From positions 1 to 61,372 of the forward strand of contig JAHZBA010000015.1 of assembly GCA_019423635.1 (NCBI GenBank): DNA of 61,372 bases, read 5' to 3'. The DNA is from Clostridiales bacterium. Lineage in GTDB: Bacteria; Bacillota; Clostridia; Oscillospirales; Oscillospiraceae. Position numbers and translations under genes: made by a program. This document shows positions 8,983 through 16,951 of the stretch, piece after piece (within the stretch, counting starts at the first letter, position 1; every line of letters starts with the position of its first letter). The notes beneath the pieces were generated by a model, which saw only the letters and a list, made by a program, of their open reading frames with translations, did not search any database and was not told where the DNA came from.

Positions 8983-9195
8983 TCAGATACGCACCCGCAG
9001 GCCGTTCAGGTCGTCCGCCCGGATGCCCACCAGATACCAGTCGGCGGCGTACTCAATGCGGGTGGGCTTCCAGCGCCCGCCCACCATCACGTCGAAGCAC
9101 TGTCCACAGTGCAAGCCGCCGTAGTAGTCAGCCAGGTCAAAACGGATGTCGTAGAGGTCTGTCCGCTCGTCGAAGATCAATGCGCCCTGTTTCAT
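8983..9195 (-). CDS. DUF5348 protein
   Basis: This 70-residue protein (MKQGALIFDERTDLYDIRFD at the start) matches the small DUF5348 proteins carried between the initiator and PcfB genes of Clostridial ICEs. Its ATG follows AAAGGAGGCCCCGACT. It is rich in beta-type residues, with several Gly-Trp-Tyr positions and a CGQC pair. No biochemical function is known to me. Position and spacing place it in the same operon as its neighbours. Confidence 0.75.
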   Translation of the reverse strand: MKQGALIFDERTDLYDIRFDLADYYGGLHCGQCFDVMVGGRWKPTRIEYAADWYLVGIRADDLNGLRVRI

Positions 9196-9212
9196 AGTCG
9201 GGGCCTCCTTTG

Positions 9213-10100
9213 TCAGATTTTGCCCTCCGCCATATCATGGGCAACGAGGGCGGTATAGTAGCTTCCCATTGTGCTGGGGGCGTTGAACAGCACCGCCAGC
9301 AGGTATTTCTTGATATTGCGGATTTTCGTGGTATTCTGCCGCATACAGTCCATGACAAACTCGATGTGGCCGCTGTTGAGTTTCAGCAGCTTGGCCTTTA
9401 CCAGCTCGGCGGGGTAGTCGTCACCGGCCACCCGGATTGTCTTGCGGGCCGTGCAGACGGTTTCCACCAACAGCTCCACGATGCCGTCCAATTCCTCCGG
9501 GTCGATCTGCGAGTAGCGCAGGAGATGATCGTACTCGATATTCTCCTTGATGATGTCCCGATAAATCTCAACGGCGCTTTGCGTGGCCGCTTCCGTTCCG
9601 TTCCTTTCCGGCGGCGAAGCCGCAGCCGCCCCAGCCGTTCCAGCGGGAGGGGGTGAAAGGGAGGGAATGGAATGGGTACTTGATGCGTCAGTAATAGATT
9701 GGTCTTTAGTTACTCTATCTTTATTTAATTGCGTTGGATTTTCCGACGTCGGTTTTTCCGTTGTCGGGTTTTCCGACGACGGTTTATCCAACGACGGCGG
9801 CAAAGAAACAGGCTGTTCGTGGATGATGTACTCGTTGCTGCTGAACTTGCCGCCCTCGTCCGTGGTCTGGTGGCGCTCAATGTACCCGGCCCGCTCCAAT
9901 TCGTTGACAGCAGAACGAATAGCGTCCTTGCTCTCCCGGTTGATGTAGCACAGGCCGGACAGGGTATAATCCCAATCTTCCGGGAGTGAGAGAATTTGCG
10001 ACAGCAGGCCCTTGGCTTTCAGGGACAGGGACTTGTCCCGCAGGTGGTAGTTGGACATCACCGTGTAGCCCTTGTTCCTCTCCACGCGGAATACTGGCAT
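9213..10100 (-). CDS. ICE replication-initiator-like winged-helix protein (DUF6017 type)
   Basis: The start at ATG 10100 follows AAAGGAGCGGAAAGCC and gives 295 residues beginning MPVFRVERNKGYTVMSNYHL. Residues ~20-85 form a winged helix like those of replisome organisers (SLSLKAKGLLSQILSLPEDW, NELERAGYIERHQT). A low-complexity linker with repeated KPTSENP-like units follows near residues 110-140. The C-terminal DUF6017-like domain ends the protein. Such proteins head the transfer operons of Tn1549-like elements and are thought to support replication or regulation of the element. Which of the two applies here cannot be read from the sequence. Confidence 0.78.
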   Translation of the reverse strand: MPVFRVERNKGYTVMSNYHLRDKSLSLKAKGLLSQILSLPEDWDYTLSGLCYINRESKDAIRSAVNELERAGYIERHQTTDEGGKFSSNEYIIHEQPVSLPPSLDKPSSENPTTEKPTSENPTQLNKDRVTKDQSITDASSTHSIPSLSPPPAGTAGAAAASPPERNGTEAATQSAVEIYRDIIKENIEYDHLLRYSQIDPEELDGIVELLVETVCTARKTIRVAGDDYPAELVKAKLLKLNSGHIEFVMDCMRQNTTKIRNIKKYLLAVLFNAPSTMGSYYTALVAHDMAEGKI

Positions 10101-10564
10101 GGCTTTCCGCTCCTTTCGGTGTCTGGACATGAAAAAACGCCGCAGACTTTTCTAAATCTGCGGCGTTCGCCGGGGCGCAGAAACGGGCGGTGTCTTGCCG
10201 ACATCGCCCGTTTTCTGTGCGGTTGTTCACTTGTTTGCGCCGCCCCGTTTTCCGCTGCCCTTAAAAAACATTGATTTTACTTGGTTTTCTCATGTTTTCT
10301 TATGTCAACGCCCTTAAGCCAGTGGTTTTTTTGATGCGGCAGGATCTCCGGGCGGAATGGAACGCGGTCCCGCCGCGGGGTCTGCTCCGTTCCAAAGGAA
10401 AAGCCCGCGTGTATATACATACACACCGGGCAGTTATATACGTGACTAGTGACAGAAGAGACGGAAAACTGTGCGGTAAGATGGCCTCATACTGCGGGAC
10501 CGCCCTGTTTCTGACCGCGCGTTCCTGAAAAGAGGGGACGCAGGCCGGAACGGCTCCGCCGCTT
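10101..10564. other. Intergenic region: hairpins upstream of ICE operon and probable ICE/chromosome boundary
   Basis: Two hairpins lie at 10138-10165 (CGCCGCAGA / TCTGCGGCG) and about 10186-10215 (GGGCGGTGTC / GACATCGCCC, one mismatch). They could be leader or origin structures for the initiator gene, which is read leftwards. Further right, 10405-10455 is an AT-rich patch with GTATATAC palindromes and a GTGAC-TA-GTGAC direct repeat. I see no convincing gene. Because 10565 onward is ordinary chromosome, the ICE end probably lies somewhere in 10230-10560, but I cannot identify the exact attachment site. Confidence 0.45.
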
Positions 10565-11128
10565 TCAGGAGGAGATGTCGTGCCAGGGGCACCAGGCCAT
10601 ATGGTCGTTTACCAGCCCGGCGGACTGCAGATAGGCGTAGACAATCACCGGGCCGGTGTATTTGAAGCCCCGCCGCTTCAAATCGGCGGAAAGTGCCTGG
10701 GAGAGCGGTGTCTGGGCGGGAAGGTCCTCCATGGACTGCGGGTGGTTCACAATGGGGGTGCCGTTTACCCATCCCCAGAGATAGGCGTCAAAGCTGCCGA
10801 ACTCCTCCTGCACCTTCAAAAACGCCCGGGCGTTGGAGATTGCGCAGCGCAGCTTGGAGCGGTTGCGGAGGATCGCGGGATTGTGCATCAGCTCCTCCAG
10901 CTTTTCCTCCCCGTAGGAGGCCACGACTTCCGGATGGAAGCCGTCAAAGGCCCGGCGAAACGCCTCCCGCTTGTCCAGAATGACGTGCCAGCTGACACCG
11001 GCCTGCATTCCCTCCAGCACCAGCAGCTCAAACAGGGCCCGGTCGTCGTGGAGGGGACGGCCCCACTCCTGGTCGTGATAGGCAATTTCCGAGGGCGAGG
11101 AGGCCCAGGGACAGCGGGCAGGATTCAT
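10565..11128 (-). CDS. tag: DNA-3-methyladenine glycosylase I
   Basis: This 187-residue base-excision repair enzyme removes 3-methyladenine from alkylated DNA. It starts MNPARCPWASSPSEIAYHDQ behind GGAAAGGAGAG. The Tag hallmarks are the N-terminal Cys and CPW region, YHDQEWGRPLHDD, FELLVLEGMQAGVSW and the FKYTGPVIVYAYLQ helix. The zinc-binding C-terminal HDISS and CPWH residues are present. Upstream codons are open in frame but lack homology and a ribosome site. It is a single gene next to the ICE boundary, with a divergently read Cdd1-like gene. Confidence 0.92.
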   Translation of the reverse strand: MNPARCPWASSPSEIAYHDQEWGRPLHDDRALFELLVLEGMQAGVSWHVILDKREAFRRAFDGFHPEVVASYGEEKLEELMHNPAILRNRSKLRCAISNARAFLKVQEEFGSFDAYLWGWVNGTPIVNHPQSMEDLPAQTPLSQALSADLKRRGFKYTGPVIVYAYLQSAGLVNDHMAWCPWHDISS

Positions 11129-11243
11129 GGGGGAACTCTCCTTTCCATTGTAAAAAGCGGAACTCGAGGCGGAAAAACCATTGCCAATCCGGCTTGGACT
11201 CTCTATCATAATACCAGAGTTTTGGAAGAAAGGGAATGGTTTT

Positions 11244-11552
11244 ATGGGGGCTTTGACAAAAGCACAGCGGGCGATCCTCGCAAAGGACAAGGACCGTCTG
11301 CCGGTGACGGCTCTGCCGGGGATCGGTCCCCGCATCGGCCGGTATATGAATGCGCTGGGCTATGCCCGGGTGGGAGATCTGCGGGGGGCAGATCCGGCGG
11401 AGATGTACGCCCGGCACAATGTGCTCCGGGGCTTTGAGGACGATCTCTGCTTCCTGTATGTATTCCGGATGGCGGTTTACTTTGCGGAAAACGAGGTGCA
11501 TGACCCGGAGCAGCTGTGCTGGTGGAATTGGCGGGAGCTTCCCCGGGATTGA
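11244..11552 (+). CDS. Cdd1-like helix-hairpin-helix protein
   Basis: This 102-residue protein carries a helix-hairpin-helix (VTALPGIGPRIGRYMNALGY, residues ~20-40) followed by a second small helical part (ADPAEMYARHNVLRG). It resembles the Cdd1 family first named from the C. difficile pathogenicity locus region. These are probably DNA-binding through the HhH. No enzyme motif is visible. It starts at ATG 11244 after AAAGGGAA and is divergent from tag. Function is otherwise unknown. Confidence 0.7.
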   Translation: MGALTKAQRAILAKDKDRLPVTALPGIGPRIGRYMNALGYARVGDLRGADPAEMYARHNVLRGFEDDLCFLYVFRMAVYFAENEVHDPEQLCWWNWRELPRD

Positions 11553-11563
11553 GGAGCGGCGGC

Positions 11564-12391
11564 CTACTGCTTCTGGCAGCAGCTTTTGAAGAAGTGATAG
11601 GGAGCCTCCGCGGTGAACTTCTTGAAGTCGTGGATGAAATGGGCCTGGTCGAAATATCCGCTGTCAAAGGCCAGAGCCGACAGGTCTGTATACTCCCCGG
11701 AAAAGAGCGCCTTCAGCGCGCCCTGGAAGCGCATGATTCCGCTGTACTGCTTGGGGGACATGCCGTAGCCGCTTTTGAATTTCTCCCGGCAGTACCGCTC
11801 GGAATAGCCGGTCTCCTGCTCCAGACTCCGGAAGGTCAGGTTGCCCCGGGCGGCGCAGATCATGATGGTGAGATAGTCCACAAAGGTGGGTGCATAGCTG
11901 TAGTCAATGAGGTGTTCCCGGGCAAAGGCATTGAAGAGACTGATGCGGTCTTCAAAGCCCGCGGCGGGAATCTTCTCCACCAGATCACCGGCGTGGGGAA
12001 AGGCCTCCAGAAGGTCGGTGAACTGGTCCACCAGCTCTGTGTAGGCCATTTTTGGCTGCTTCATCCCCAGATTGGAGTAGGGCTTGAAGCCGAAGTAGGC
12101 GGTGTTCGGTTTCAGCTCCAGGGTCCGCGGTTTCAGCGCCGCGCCGGAGAGAAGGGCCTGCGGATGGTCCGGATCACAGATGAACAGCACGTTCAGGCAG
12201 GCGTCCGGCAGAAGCTGAATCGCACCGCCCTCCTCTCCGGCGAAGAACTGGTAGAACAGAGCGTCGCTCTTCACACAGACCGGGTTCCAGTGCAGCTGGC
12301 GCTCCTGATAGCGCTTGACCCGGCTGTGGACCACCGGTTGAAACGGCGGGGAATTGCTCTGCATCTCTTCCAAAACCGCGGAAATCGTCAT
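11564..12391 (-). CDS. AraC-family transcriptional regulator (AraC-1)
   Basis: This 275-residue regulator has an N-terminal sensor-like domain (LHWNPVCVKSDALFYQFF, LLPDACLNVLFICD, NTAYFGFKPYS) and a C-terminal double helix-turn-helix (LEQETGYSERYCREKFKSGY, FDSGYFDQAHFIHDFKKF). It starts at ATG 12391 behind GGAGCTTACC. It is clearly a paralog of the regulator at 22567-23376, sharing the WNP, LLPDACL and YFGFKPYS signatures. A TTTGTAAACGG site lies 134 bases upstream of its start, and similar sites flank the paralog and the neighbouring MFS/NTF2 promoter. It is likely an activator of those genes. The effector is unknown. Confidence 0.88.
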   Translation of the reverse strand: MTISAVLEEMQSNSPPFQPVVHSRVKRYQERQLHWNPVCVKSDALFYQFFAGEEGGAIQLLPDACLNVLFICDPDHPQALLSGAALKPRTLELKPNTAYFGFKPYSNLGMKQPKMAYTELVDQFTDLLEAFPHAGDLVEKIPAAGFEDRISLFNAFAREHLIDYSYAPTFVDYLTIMICAARGNLTFRSLEQETGYSERYCREKFKSGYGMSPKQYSGIMRFQGALKALFSGEYTDLSALAFDSGYFDQAHFIHDFKKFTAEAPYHFFKSCCQKQ

Positions 12392-12441
12392 GGTAAGCTC
12401 CTTTCTCTCCGCCGGCGTGAAAGCCGTGGGCCATGCAAAAA

Positions 12442-12486
12442 GAGCAACGGTGTCCGGTGGGAAACCCACCGCAAGCACCGTTGCTC
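12442..12486 (-). terminator. Rho-independent terminator after the NTF2-like gene
   Basis: GAGCAACGGTG (12442-12452) pairs with CACCGTTGCTC (12476-12486), with an inner GGTGGG-AAA-CCCACC stem. On the minus strand the stem is followed by a T run (plus-strand AAAAA at 12437-12441). It separates the NTF2-like gene from AraC-1. Confidence 0.8.
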
Positions 12487-12524
12487 CATCGTTTGGAGTC
12501 TACAAGATCACAACGGTAAAGTCA

Positions 12525-12535
12525 TTTGTAAACGG
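12525..12535 (+). promoter_or_regulatory. AraC-type operator candidate (TTTGTAAACGG)
   Basis: TTTGTAAACGG lies 134 bases before the AraC-1 start. It resembles the perfect inverted pair that flanks the paralogous regulator (CTTGTAAAAAACGG). Binding by AraC-1 itself, as autoregulation, is inferred. Confidence 0.4.
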
Positions 12536-12607
12536 GGAAAGTGCTCCGTTTTGACAGGGGAACTGCGGCCGTCTGATTCCGGACGAGGCCGGATGAGAAC
12601 AGGCGTG

Positions 12608-12982
12608 TTACAGAGTGGTGAACAGCTTGGAGATGATTTTCCACTCGCCGTCCGTTTTGATGAGGTGGAAGAAGTCCACCAGCGTGGCGGAACCGCGGAA
12701 GCCGGTCTCGGAGACCACGACGGAGGCCACATGGCCCTCAATGCGGATGGACTCGATCTCCGCCTGATAGGCGTCGCCCTGAGAGGCCATGGAGGGGGCA
12801 GAGGAGATGTCGTCAATAAAGGCGGCCGGGGTAGCCAGAACACACTCGGGCCCCAGATAGCCGTTCATGACGGCGTTGGGATGGAAGGCGCTTTTCAGCT
12901 TTTCAATATCGGCCTGATAGGAGCCGTCCATGTAGTTCTGCATGACCTGCCGGACCTGGAGTGTTTCAGCGTGATTGTTCAT
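12608..12982 (-). CDS. NTF2-fold/SnoaL-like small protein
   Basis: This 124-residue protein shows the cone-shaped NTF2 pattern: an N-terminal helix pair (VRQVMQNYMDGSYQADIEKL), FHPNAVMNG, a middle AAFIDDISSAP, and alternating C-terminal strands ending DFFHLIKTDGEWKIISKLF. It fits the lumazine-binding-like/DUF4440 branch. Such proteins are small hydrolases, isomerases or ligand-binding proteins, so the activity cannot be named. It is divergent from the MFS gene, and the two share an operator pair, which hints that the transported compound is also its ligand or substrate. Its start follows AGGAGGATATAC. Confidence 0.7.
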   Translation of the reverse strand: MNNHAETLQVRQVMQNYMDGSYQADIEKLKSAFHPNAVMNGYLGPECVLATPAAFIDDISSAPSMASQGDAYQAEIESIRIEGHVASVVVSETGFRGSATLVDFFHLIKTDGEWKIISKLFTTL

Positions 12983-13051
12983 AGTGTATATCCTCCTTTT
13001 TCTTGAGCCGTAAGGCTTTGGTCAGAATATACCATGGGTTGGGAAATTGGG

Positions 13052-13128
13052 ATTGTATAAAATGGCATTGCCTGGAAAGTTGGGGAAGAGAAATCCAGCC
13101 TGCCGGAAAACGCCGTTTTATACAATTC
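13052..13128. promoter_or_regulatory. Divergent operator pair (ATTGTATAAAA inverted repeat)
   Basis: ATTGTATAAAA at 13052-13062 and its exact reverse complement TTTTATACAAT at 13116-13126 face each other with centres 64 bases apart, about six helical turns. The pair sits between the divergent NTF2-like and MFS genes. Each copy is followed on its own strand by TGG or CGG, like the other copies in the window. This is probably the binding site of an AraC paralog, and the TATAAA part could also serve as a -10 box. Confidence 0.6.
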
Positions 13129-13254
13129 GGCGGAGCGGATGCAATGCTACTATGATGAAAACAAAAGTACGCCGACGGCAGGGTCCCGGGCTGCCGGACG
13201 CGGTTTTTGTTGCCGGCGCGCCACCCCAAGACATGAAGAGAAAGGAACGATCTT

Positions 13255-14445
13255 ATGAGCAAGAAGGGTCAAGGCCGTCTCATTCTGGCAGTTCTCATCA
13301 TTGCCTGCGTGGGACAAATCAATACCATCGCGTCCGTCATGATGGCGGATATTGCAGCGGAGTTCCCGAGCGCTTCCGCCACCGCGATTCAGTATGTCAT
13401 GCAGTTCGGCATGATCGGCGGCTTCCCCATTTCCCTGGCGATGACAGTCCTCTCCCAGAAGTTCCGCAAAAAACCCATGATTCTCATCGGTATGGTCTGC
13501 ATCCTCATCGGCGGTGCCATTCCCATCTTCTCCCACAGCTCTCTGGTGGTCCTGTACGTCTGCGCGTTCCTGGTGGGTGCGGGCCAGGGCTTCATCACCC
13601 CGCTGCTGGGCACCATCATTCTGCTGAACTTTGAAGGCACCATGAAAGACCGCATGATCGGCTTGAACACCACCTTCGGCACCGGCGGCGCGGCGCTGCT
13701 GCTGGTCATCGCGGGCTGGGTCTGCAAGACCGGCTGGGTCCACGTGTACTACATTTACTTTGCGGTGATCCCCGTGTTCCTCATCGCGCTGTTCTGCCTG
13801 CCCATGGACGAGGTGCCCAAGGCCTCTGCGGATGCCGGCGGCTCCAAGGCGGCCATTCCGGCCAAGGGCGTGGTCCAGTGCTGCCTGGCCGTGTGCATGA
13901 TGATCGCCTACGCCACCTTCCCCCTGAATCTTTCGATGTTCGTGGTGGAAAACAACATCGGCGACTCCGCGGCCACCGGCCTGGGCATGTCTCTGGTCAC
14001 CATCGTGGGCGCACTGATCGGCCTGATTCTGCCCCAGATCATCCGGGCCTGCAAGCTGTATATCTCTGCCCTGGGCGCCGCCTTCGGCTTCCTGGCCACG
14101 GTGTGCGTCATCATCTCCAAGGGCATCGGCATGGTCTATCTGGCCTCTGTTCTGGACGGAATCTTCTTCGGCATCATCATGGCCGGCGGCGGCTACGTCA
14201 TCGGCCGGATCTGCAAGCCGGAGCAGATCGGTCCCACCTTCTCCCTGTCCATGTCCTTTGTGACCCTGGGCACCATCTTCAGCCCCATCATTGTCAACGC
14301 GCTGACCTCCATGTGGGGCGGCGTGGGCTCCAAGGGCGCGTTCATCACCTCTGCCGCAATCTTCGCCGTAGTGTTTGTCCTCCAGATCTTCTGGGGCGCC
14401 TACCTCACGAAGACCTGCCCCGAGGCTCCCGTACCCCAGGAGTGA
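13255..14445 (+). CDS. MFS transporter
   Basis: This 396-residue carrier has twelve predicted membrane helices, starting GRLILAVLIIACVGQINTIA. It carries the MFS loop between helices 2 and 3 (LSQKFRKKPMILIGM) and ends in a short cytoplasmic tail. The ATG follows AAAGGAACGATCTT. It has its own terminator, so it is a single-gene unit. The substrate is not evident. The shared operator with the NTF2-like gene, and similar sites before the amidohydrolase and YtcJ-like genes, suggest it imports or exports a compound handled by that pathway. Confidence 0.88.
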   Translation: MSKKGQGRLILAVLIIACVGQINTIASVMMADIAAEFPSASATAIQYVMQFGMIGGFPISLAMTVLSQKFRKKPMILIGMVCILIGGAIPIFSHSSLVVLYVCAFLVGAGQGFITPLLGTIILLNFEGTMKDRMIGLNTTFGTGGAALLLVIAGWVCKTGWVHVYYIYFAVIPVFLIALFCLPMDEVPKASADAGGSKAAIPAKGVVQCCLAVCMMIAYATFPLNLSMFVVENNIGDSAATGLGMSLVTIVGALIGLILPQIIRACKLYISALGAAFGFLATVCVIISKGIGMVYLASVLDGIFFGIIMAGGGYVIGRICKPEQIGPTFSLSMSFVTLGTIFSPIIVNALTSMWGGVGSKGAFITSAAIFAVVFVLQIFWGAYLTKTCPEAPVPQE

Positions 14446-14461
14446 TCCCGGTTGATTTCGC

Positions 14462-14494
14462 AAAGGGACAAGGGCATTTGCCCTTGTCCCTTTT
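14462..14494 (+). terminator. Rho-independent terminator after MFS gene
   Basis: A perfect 15-base stem (AAAGGGACAAGGGCA / TGCCCTTGTCCCTTT) with a 2-base loop at 14477-14478 is followed by a T run ending at 14494. Confidence 0.9.
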
Positions 14495-14520
14495 CCTGAA
14501 AGGAGGAGCCGGCCCGACCC

Positions 14521-15894
14521 ATGAATGACGGAAAAAACTTTACTGAGGGCGGTATCCTGCTGCCTCTGCTGCGCTTTACGCTGCCAATTCTGATGGCCAT
14601 GTGCCTTCAGTCCATGTACAGCGCGGTGGATCTCTGGGTAGTGGGAACCTTTGGCGACGCGGCCGATGTCTCCGCCGTCTCCACCGGGGGACAGATCATG
14701 CACATGGTCACAAGCCTCATCACCGGTCTTTCCACCGGCGCCACGGTCCTGCTGGGCCGGGAGGTGGGGAGACAGGACCGGGAGGCCGCCGCCTCGGTGG
14801 TGGGCTCGGCGGTTTGGATGTTCGCCCTGCTGGCCGGATGCCTCACGGCGGTGATGCTCTTTGCCGCCCGGCCCTTTGCCGCGGCGCTGCGGACACCTCC
14901 GGAGGCCTTTGAAAAGACCATCACCTATGTCTATATCTGCTCCGGGGGTGCGGTCTGCATTGTGGCATACAATGTTCTGGGCAGTATTTTCCGGGGGCTG
15001 GGGGACTCCAGGACCCCGCTGCTGACGGTGCTGGCCGCCTGCATCGGAAACATCCTGGGGGATCTGTTCTTTGCAGGGGCGCTGGGCATGGGGGTGGCGG
15101 GCGCGGCCATTGCCACGGTGCTGGCCCAGGCGGGCAGTGTGCTTCTGTGCCTGTGGAGGCTGCGGCGGCGGGGCGTGCCCTTTCCCTGCTCCCGGGAGGC
15201 CCTGCGGCCCCGGAGGGCCGTGTCCCTGGGTATCCTGCGTCTGGGCGTGCCCATTGCCGTGCAGGACGGCCTGGTCAGCGTCTCGTTTCTTGTCATCAGC
15301 GCCATTGTCAACCGCCTGGGCGTCATCCCCTCGGCGGGTGTCGGCGTGGCGGGGAAGCTGTGCAACTTCATTATGCTGGTGCCGGCGGCCTATATGCAGT
15401 CCCTCTCCGCCTTTGTGGCGCAGAACATGGGGGCGGAGAAGCCGGCGCGGTCCCGCCGGGCGCTGTTGTGGGGCGTGTCCACGTCCCTGGGCTTTGCTCT
15501 GGTGCTGTCCTGGCTGGCCTTCTTCCGCGGCGAGCTGCTGGCCGGCCTCTTTGTCCGGGACCCGGCGGTGATCGGCGCCGCGGCGGAATATCTCAAGGCC
15601 TACGCCATCGACACGCTGCTGGTCTCCTTTCACTTCTGCTTCGCCGGGTATTTCAGCGGCTGCAACAGGACCAGGTTTGTCCTCTTCCAGGGGGTAGCCG
15701 GGGCATTTGGCGTGCGGATTCCGGTCTCCTATTTCATGAGCCGCCGCCAGCCGCTCTCCCTGTTCCGAGTGGGGCTGGCAACGCCTCTGTCCAGTCTGCT
15801 GCAGCTGTTCCTCTGTGTTGGGTGCTTCCTTTTGACCTGGCGCAGGGACGGGCAGCCGGAGATCCAAAAACCTGCGCTCCAGACGGATGGGTAA
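14521..15894 (+). CDS. MATE-family efflux transporter
   Basis: This 457-residue protein has twelve hydrophobic helices in two related halves, beginning PLLRFTLPILMAMCLQSMYS. It includes the MATE signatures VDLWVVGTFGDAADVSAVS and GLGDSRTPLLTVL, with the second half restarting near LGVPIAVQDGLVSVSFLVIS. MATE proteins export cationic drugs or metabolites in exchange for Na+ or H+. AAAGGAGGAGCCGGCCCGACCC precedes the ATG. A strong terminator separates it from the preceding MFS gene. The substrate is unknown. Confidence 0.9.
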   Translation: MNDGKNFTEGGILLPLLRFTLPILMAMCLQSMYSAVDLWVVGTFGDAADVSAVSTGGQIMHMVTSLITGLSTGATVLLGREVGRQDREAAASVVGSAVWMFALLAGCLTAVMLFAARPFAAALRTPPEAFEKTITYVYICSGGAVCIVAYNVLGSIFRGLGDSRTPLLTVLAACIGNILGDLFFAGALGMGVAGAAIATVLAQAGSVLLCLWRLRRRGVPFPCSREALRPRRAVSLGILRLGVPIAVQDGLVSVSFLVISAIVNRLGVIPSAGVGVAGKLCNFIMLVPAAYMQSLSAFVAQNMGAEKPARSRRALLWGVSTSLGFALVLSWLAFFRGELLAGLFVRDPAVIGAAAEYLKAYAIDTLLVSFHFCFAGYFSGCNRTRFVLFQGVAGAFGVRIPVSYFMSRRQPLSLFRVGLATPLSSLLQLFLCVGCFLLTWRRDGQPEIQKPALQTDG

Positions 15895-15917
15895 GACGCA
15901 CAAAGGCGAAAGACATC

Positions 15918-15955
15918 AGCAAGCGCCCCCGGCCCATGGGCCGGGGGCGCTTGCT
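15918..15955. terminator. Bidirectional terminator between MATE and amidohydrolase genes
   Basis: Two perfect 18-base arms (AGCAAGCGCCCCCGGCCC and its complement) surround a 2-base AT loop at 15936-15937. It lies between convergent genes and could end transcription from both sides. Confidence 0.8.
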
Positions 15956-15979
15956 GTAAGGGAGAGAATCTGGCAGTGA

Positions 15980-16921
15980 TCAGAAATCCAGGTGCATCAG
16001 GCGGGCCATGTTGGTGTAGCCCACCTTGTCCAGCAGCTCAGGCTGGTCTTCAAAGGCCTTTTTCAGCTCGGCCACGGAGTAGTGGAAAGAGCCGAAGGGA
16101 ACGTCCGTGCCGAAGAGGACCTTGTCCTCTCCCAGCAGCTCCACAGCCCGGCGCATCAGGGCGGCGGAGCACATGGAGGTGTCCGTATAGACGTTGGGCA
16201 GATCCTTCACGCCCTCATAGAGAACCTCGCAGCAGCTGGCGGAGTGGGCGACGATGATCTTGTAGTCCTTCCACTTGTGGCAGAAGGGCACCACGGCGGT
16301 CTGAAAATCGCTGAACATGGGATTGGACTCCTTGCTGTGGGGATCGTCCTCCGTGTAATAGGCGTTGGCGCCGCAGTGGGTCAGGATGGGCAGGTCCGCC
16401 TCGCCGAAGACCTTGACGGCGGCCTCGATCCGGGGATCGTCCAGGGCCACATTCTGAATGGTGGGATGGAGCTTGAGACCCTTGGCGCCGTTCTGGATGT
16501 CCTGGCGCAGCTTGGCGCACATCTCCTCCACGGGCATGTCCAGCACGCAGGTGGTGAAGGGAATGATCCGGGGCTCCAGCCTGGAGGCGGCCCAGTACTC
16601 CTCAAAGGTCTGGTTGGGCCAGATGGGGAGCATCACGATGTTCTTTACCTCGGGATGGGCGTCCAGCTCGCGGGTCAGGTTTTCCAGCGTCCACTCCCAG
16701 CAGCGGTACTGACCGGCCTTAATCAGCTTGTATACGAAGGGCCCCACCTTCTCCGGGTCGCTCATCACATCGGCGGGGAAGAGGGCGGTGGTGTAGCCGG
16801 ACTTCTCGCACGCGATGAAGGGATCGTCGTACTCCTGCTTCTGGATGTTGGTCTTGAAGGTGATGTTGATGTTCTCGTGGAAAATGTCACCAATGTGGGC
16901 GTGGGAGTCAATAATACGCAT
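15980..16921 (-). CDS. Amidohydrolase-2 family metal hydrolase/decarboxylase (copy A)
   Basis: This 313-residue TIM-barrel protein belongs to the COG2159 group of amidohydrolases. Metal-site candidates are the two His in DSHAH (residues 5-9), GLKLHP near 165, His in ILTHCG, His in VAHSAS and Asp in LFGTDVPF. Relatives hydrolyse cyclic esters or amides, or decarboxylate aromatic and unsaturated acids without redox. It is a paralog of the adjacent gene, with RYCWE-type QYRCWE, LEPRIIPFT and GAKGLKLHP shared, and lies 30 bases after it in one operon. The substrate is unknown. Confidence 0.8.
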   Translation of the reverse strand: MRIIDSHAHIGDIFHENINITFKTNIQKQEYDDPFIACEKSGYTTALFPADVMSDPEKVGPFVYKLIKAGQYRCWEWTLENLTRELDAHPEVKNIVMLPIWPNQTFEEYWAASRLEPRIIPFTTCVLDMPVEEMCAKLRQDIQNGAKGLKLHPTIQNVALDDPRIEAAVKVFGEADLPILTHCGANAYYTEDDPHSKESNPMFSDFQTAVVPFCHKWKDYKIIVAHSASCCEVLYEGVKDLPNVYTDTSMCSAALMRRAVELLGEDKVLFGTDVPFGSFHYSVAELKKAFEDQPELLDKVGYTNMARLMHLDF

Positions 16922-16951
16922 GATTCAGTTCCTCCTATCGGCGTTTCGGGC

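Noticed and set aside
10405..10455. AT-rich GTATATAC palindromes as an origin or ICE attachment site
   Set aside because: No second copy is in the window and the ends of this ICE are not known, so I kept it only as part of the intergenic description.
10271..10528. 85-codon plus-strand frame beside the ICE end
   Set aside because: No family pattern and a weak start context. It crosses the palindromic patch and is probably chance.
13150..15903. 917-codon minus-strand frame across the MFS and MATE genes
   Set aside because: It is antisense to two clear membrane transporter genes and crosses their terminator. Its His/Gln/Gly/Arg-rich composition is that of a shadow frame.
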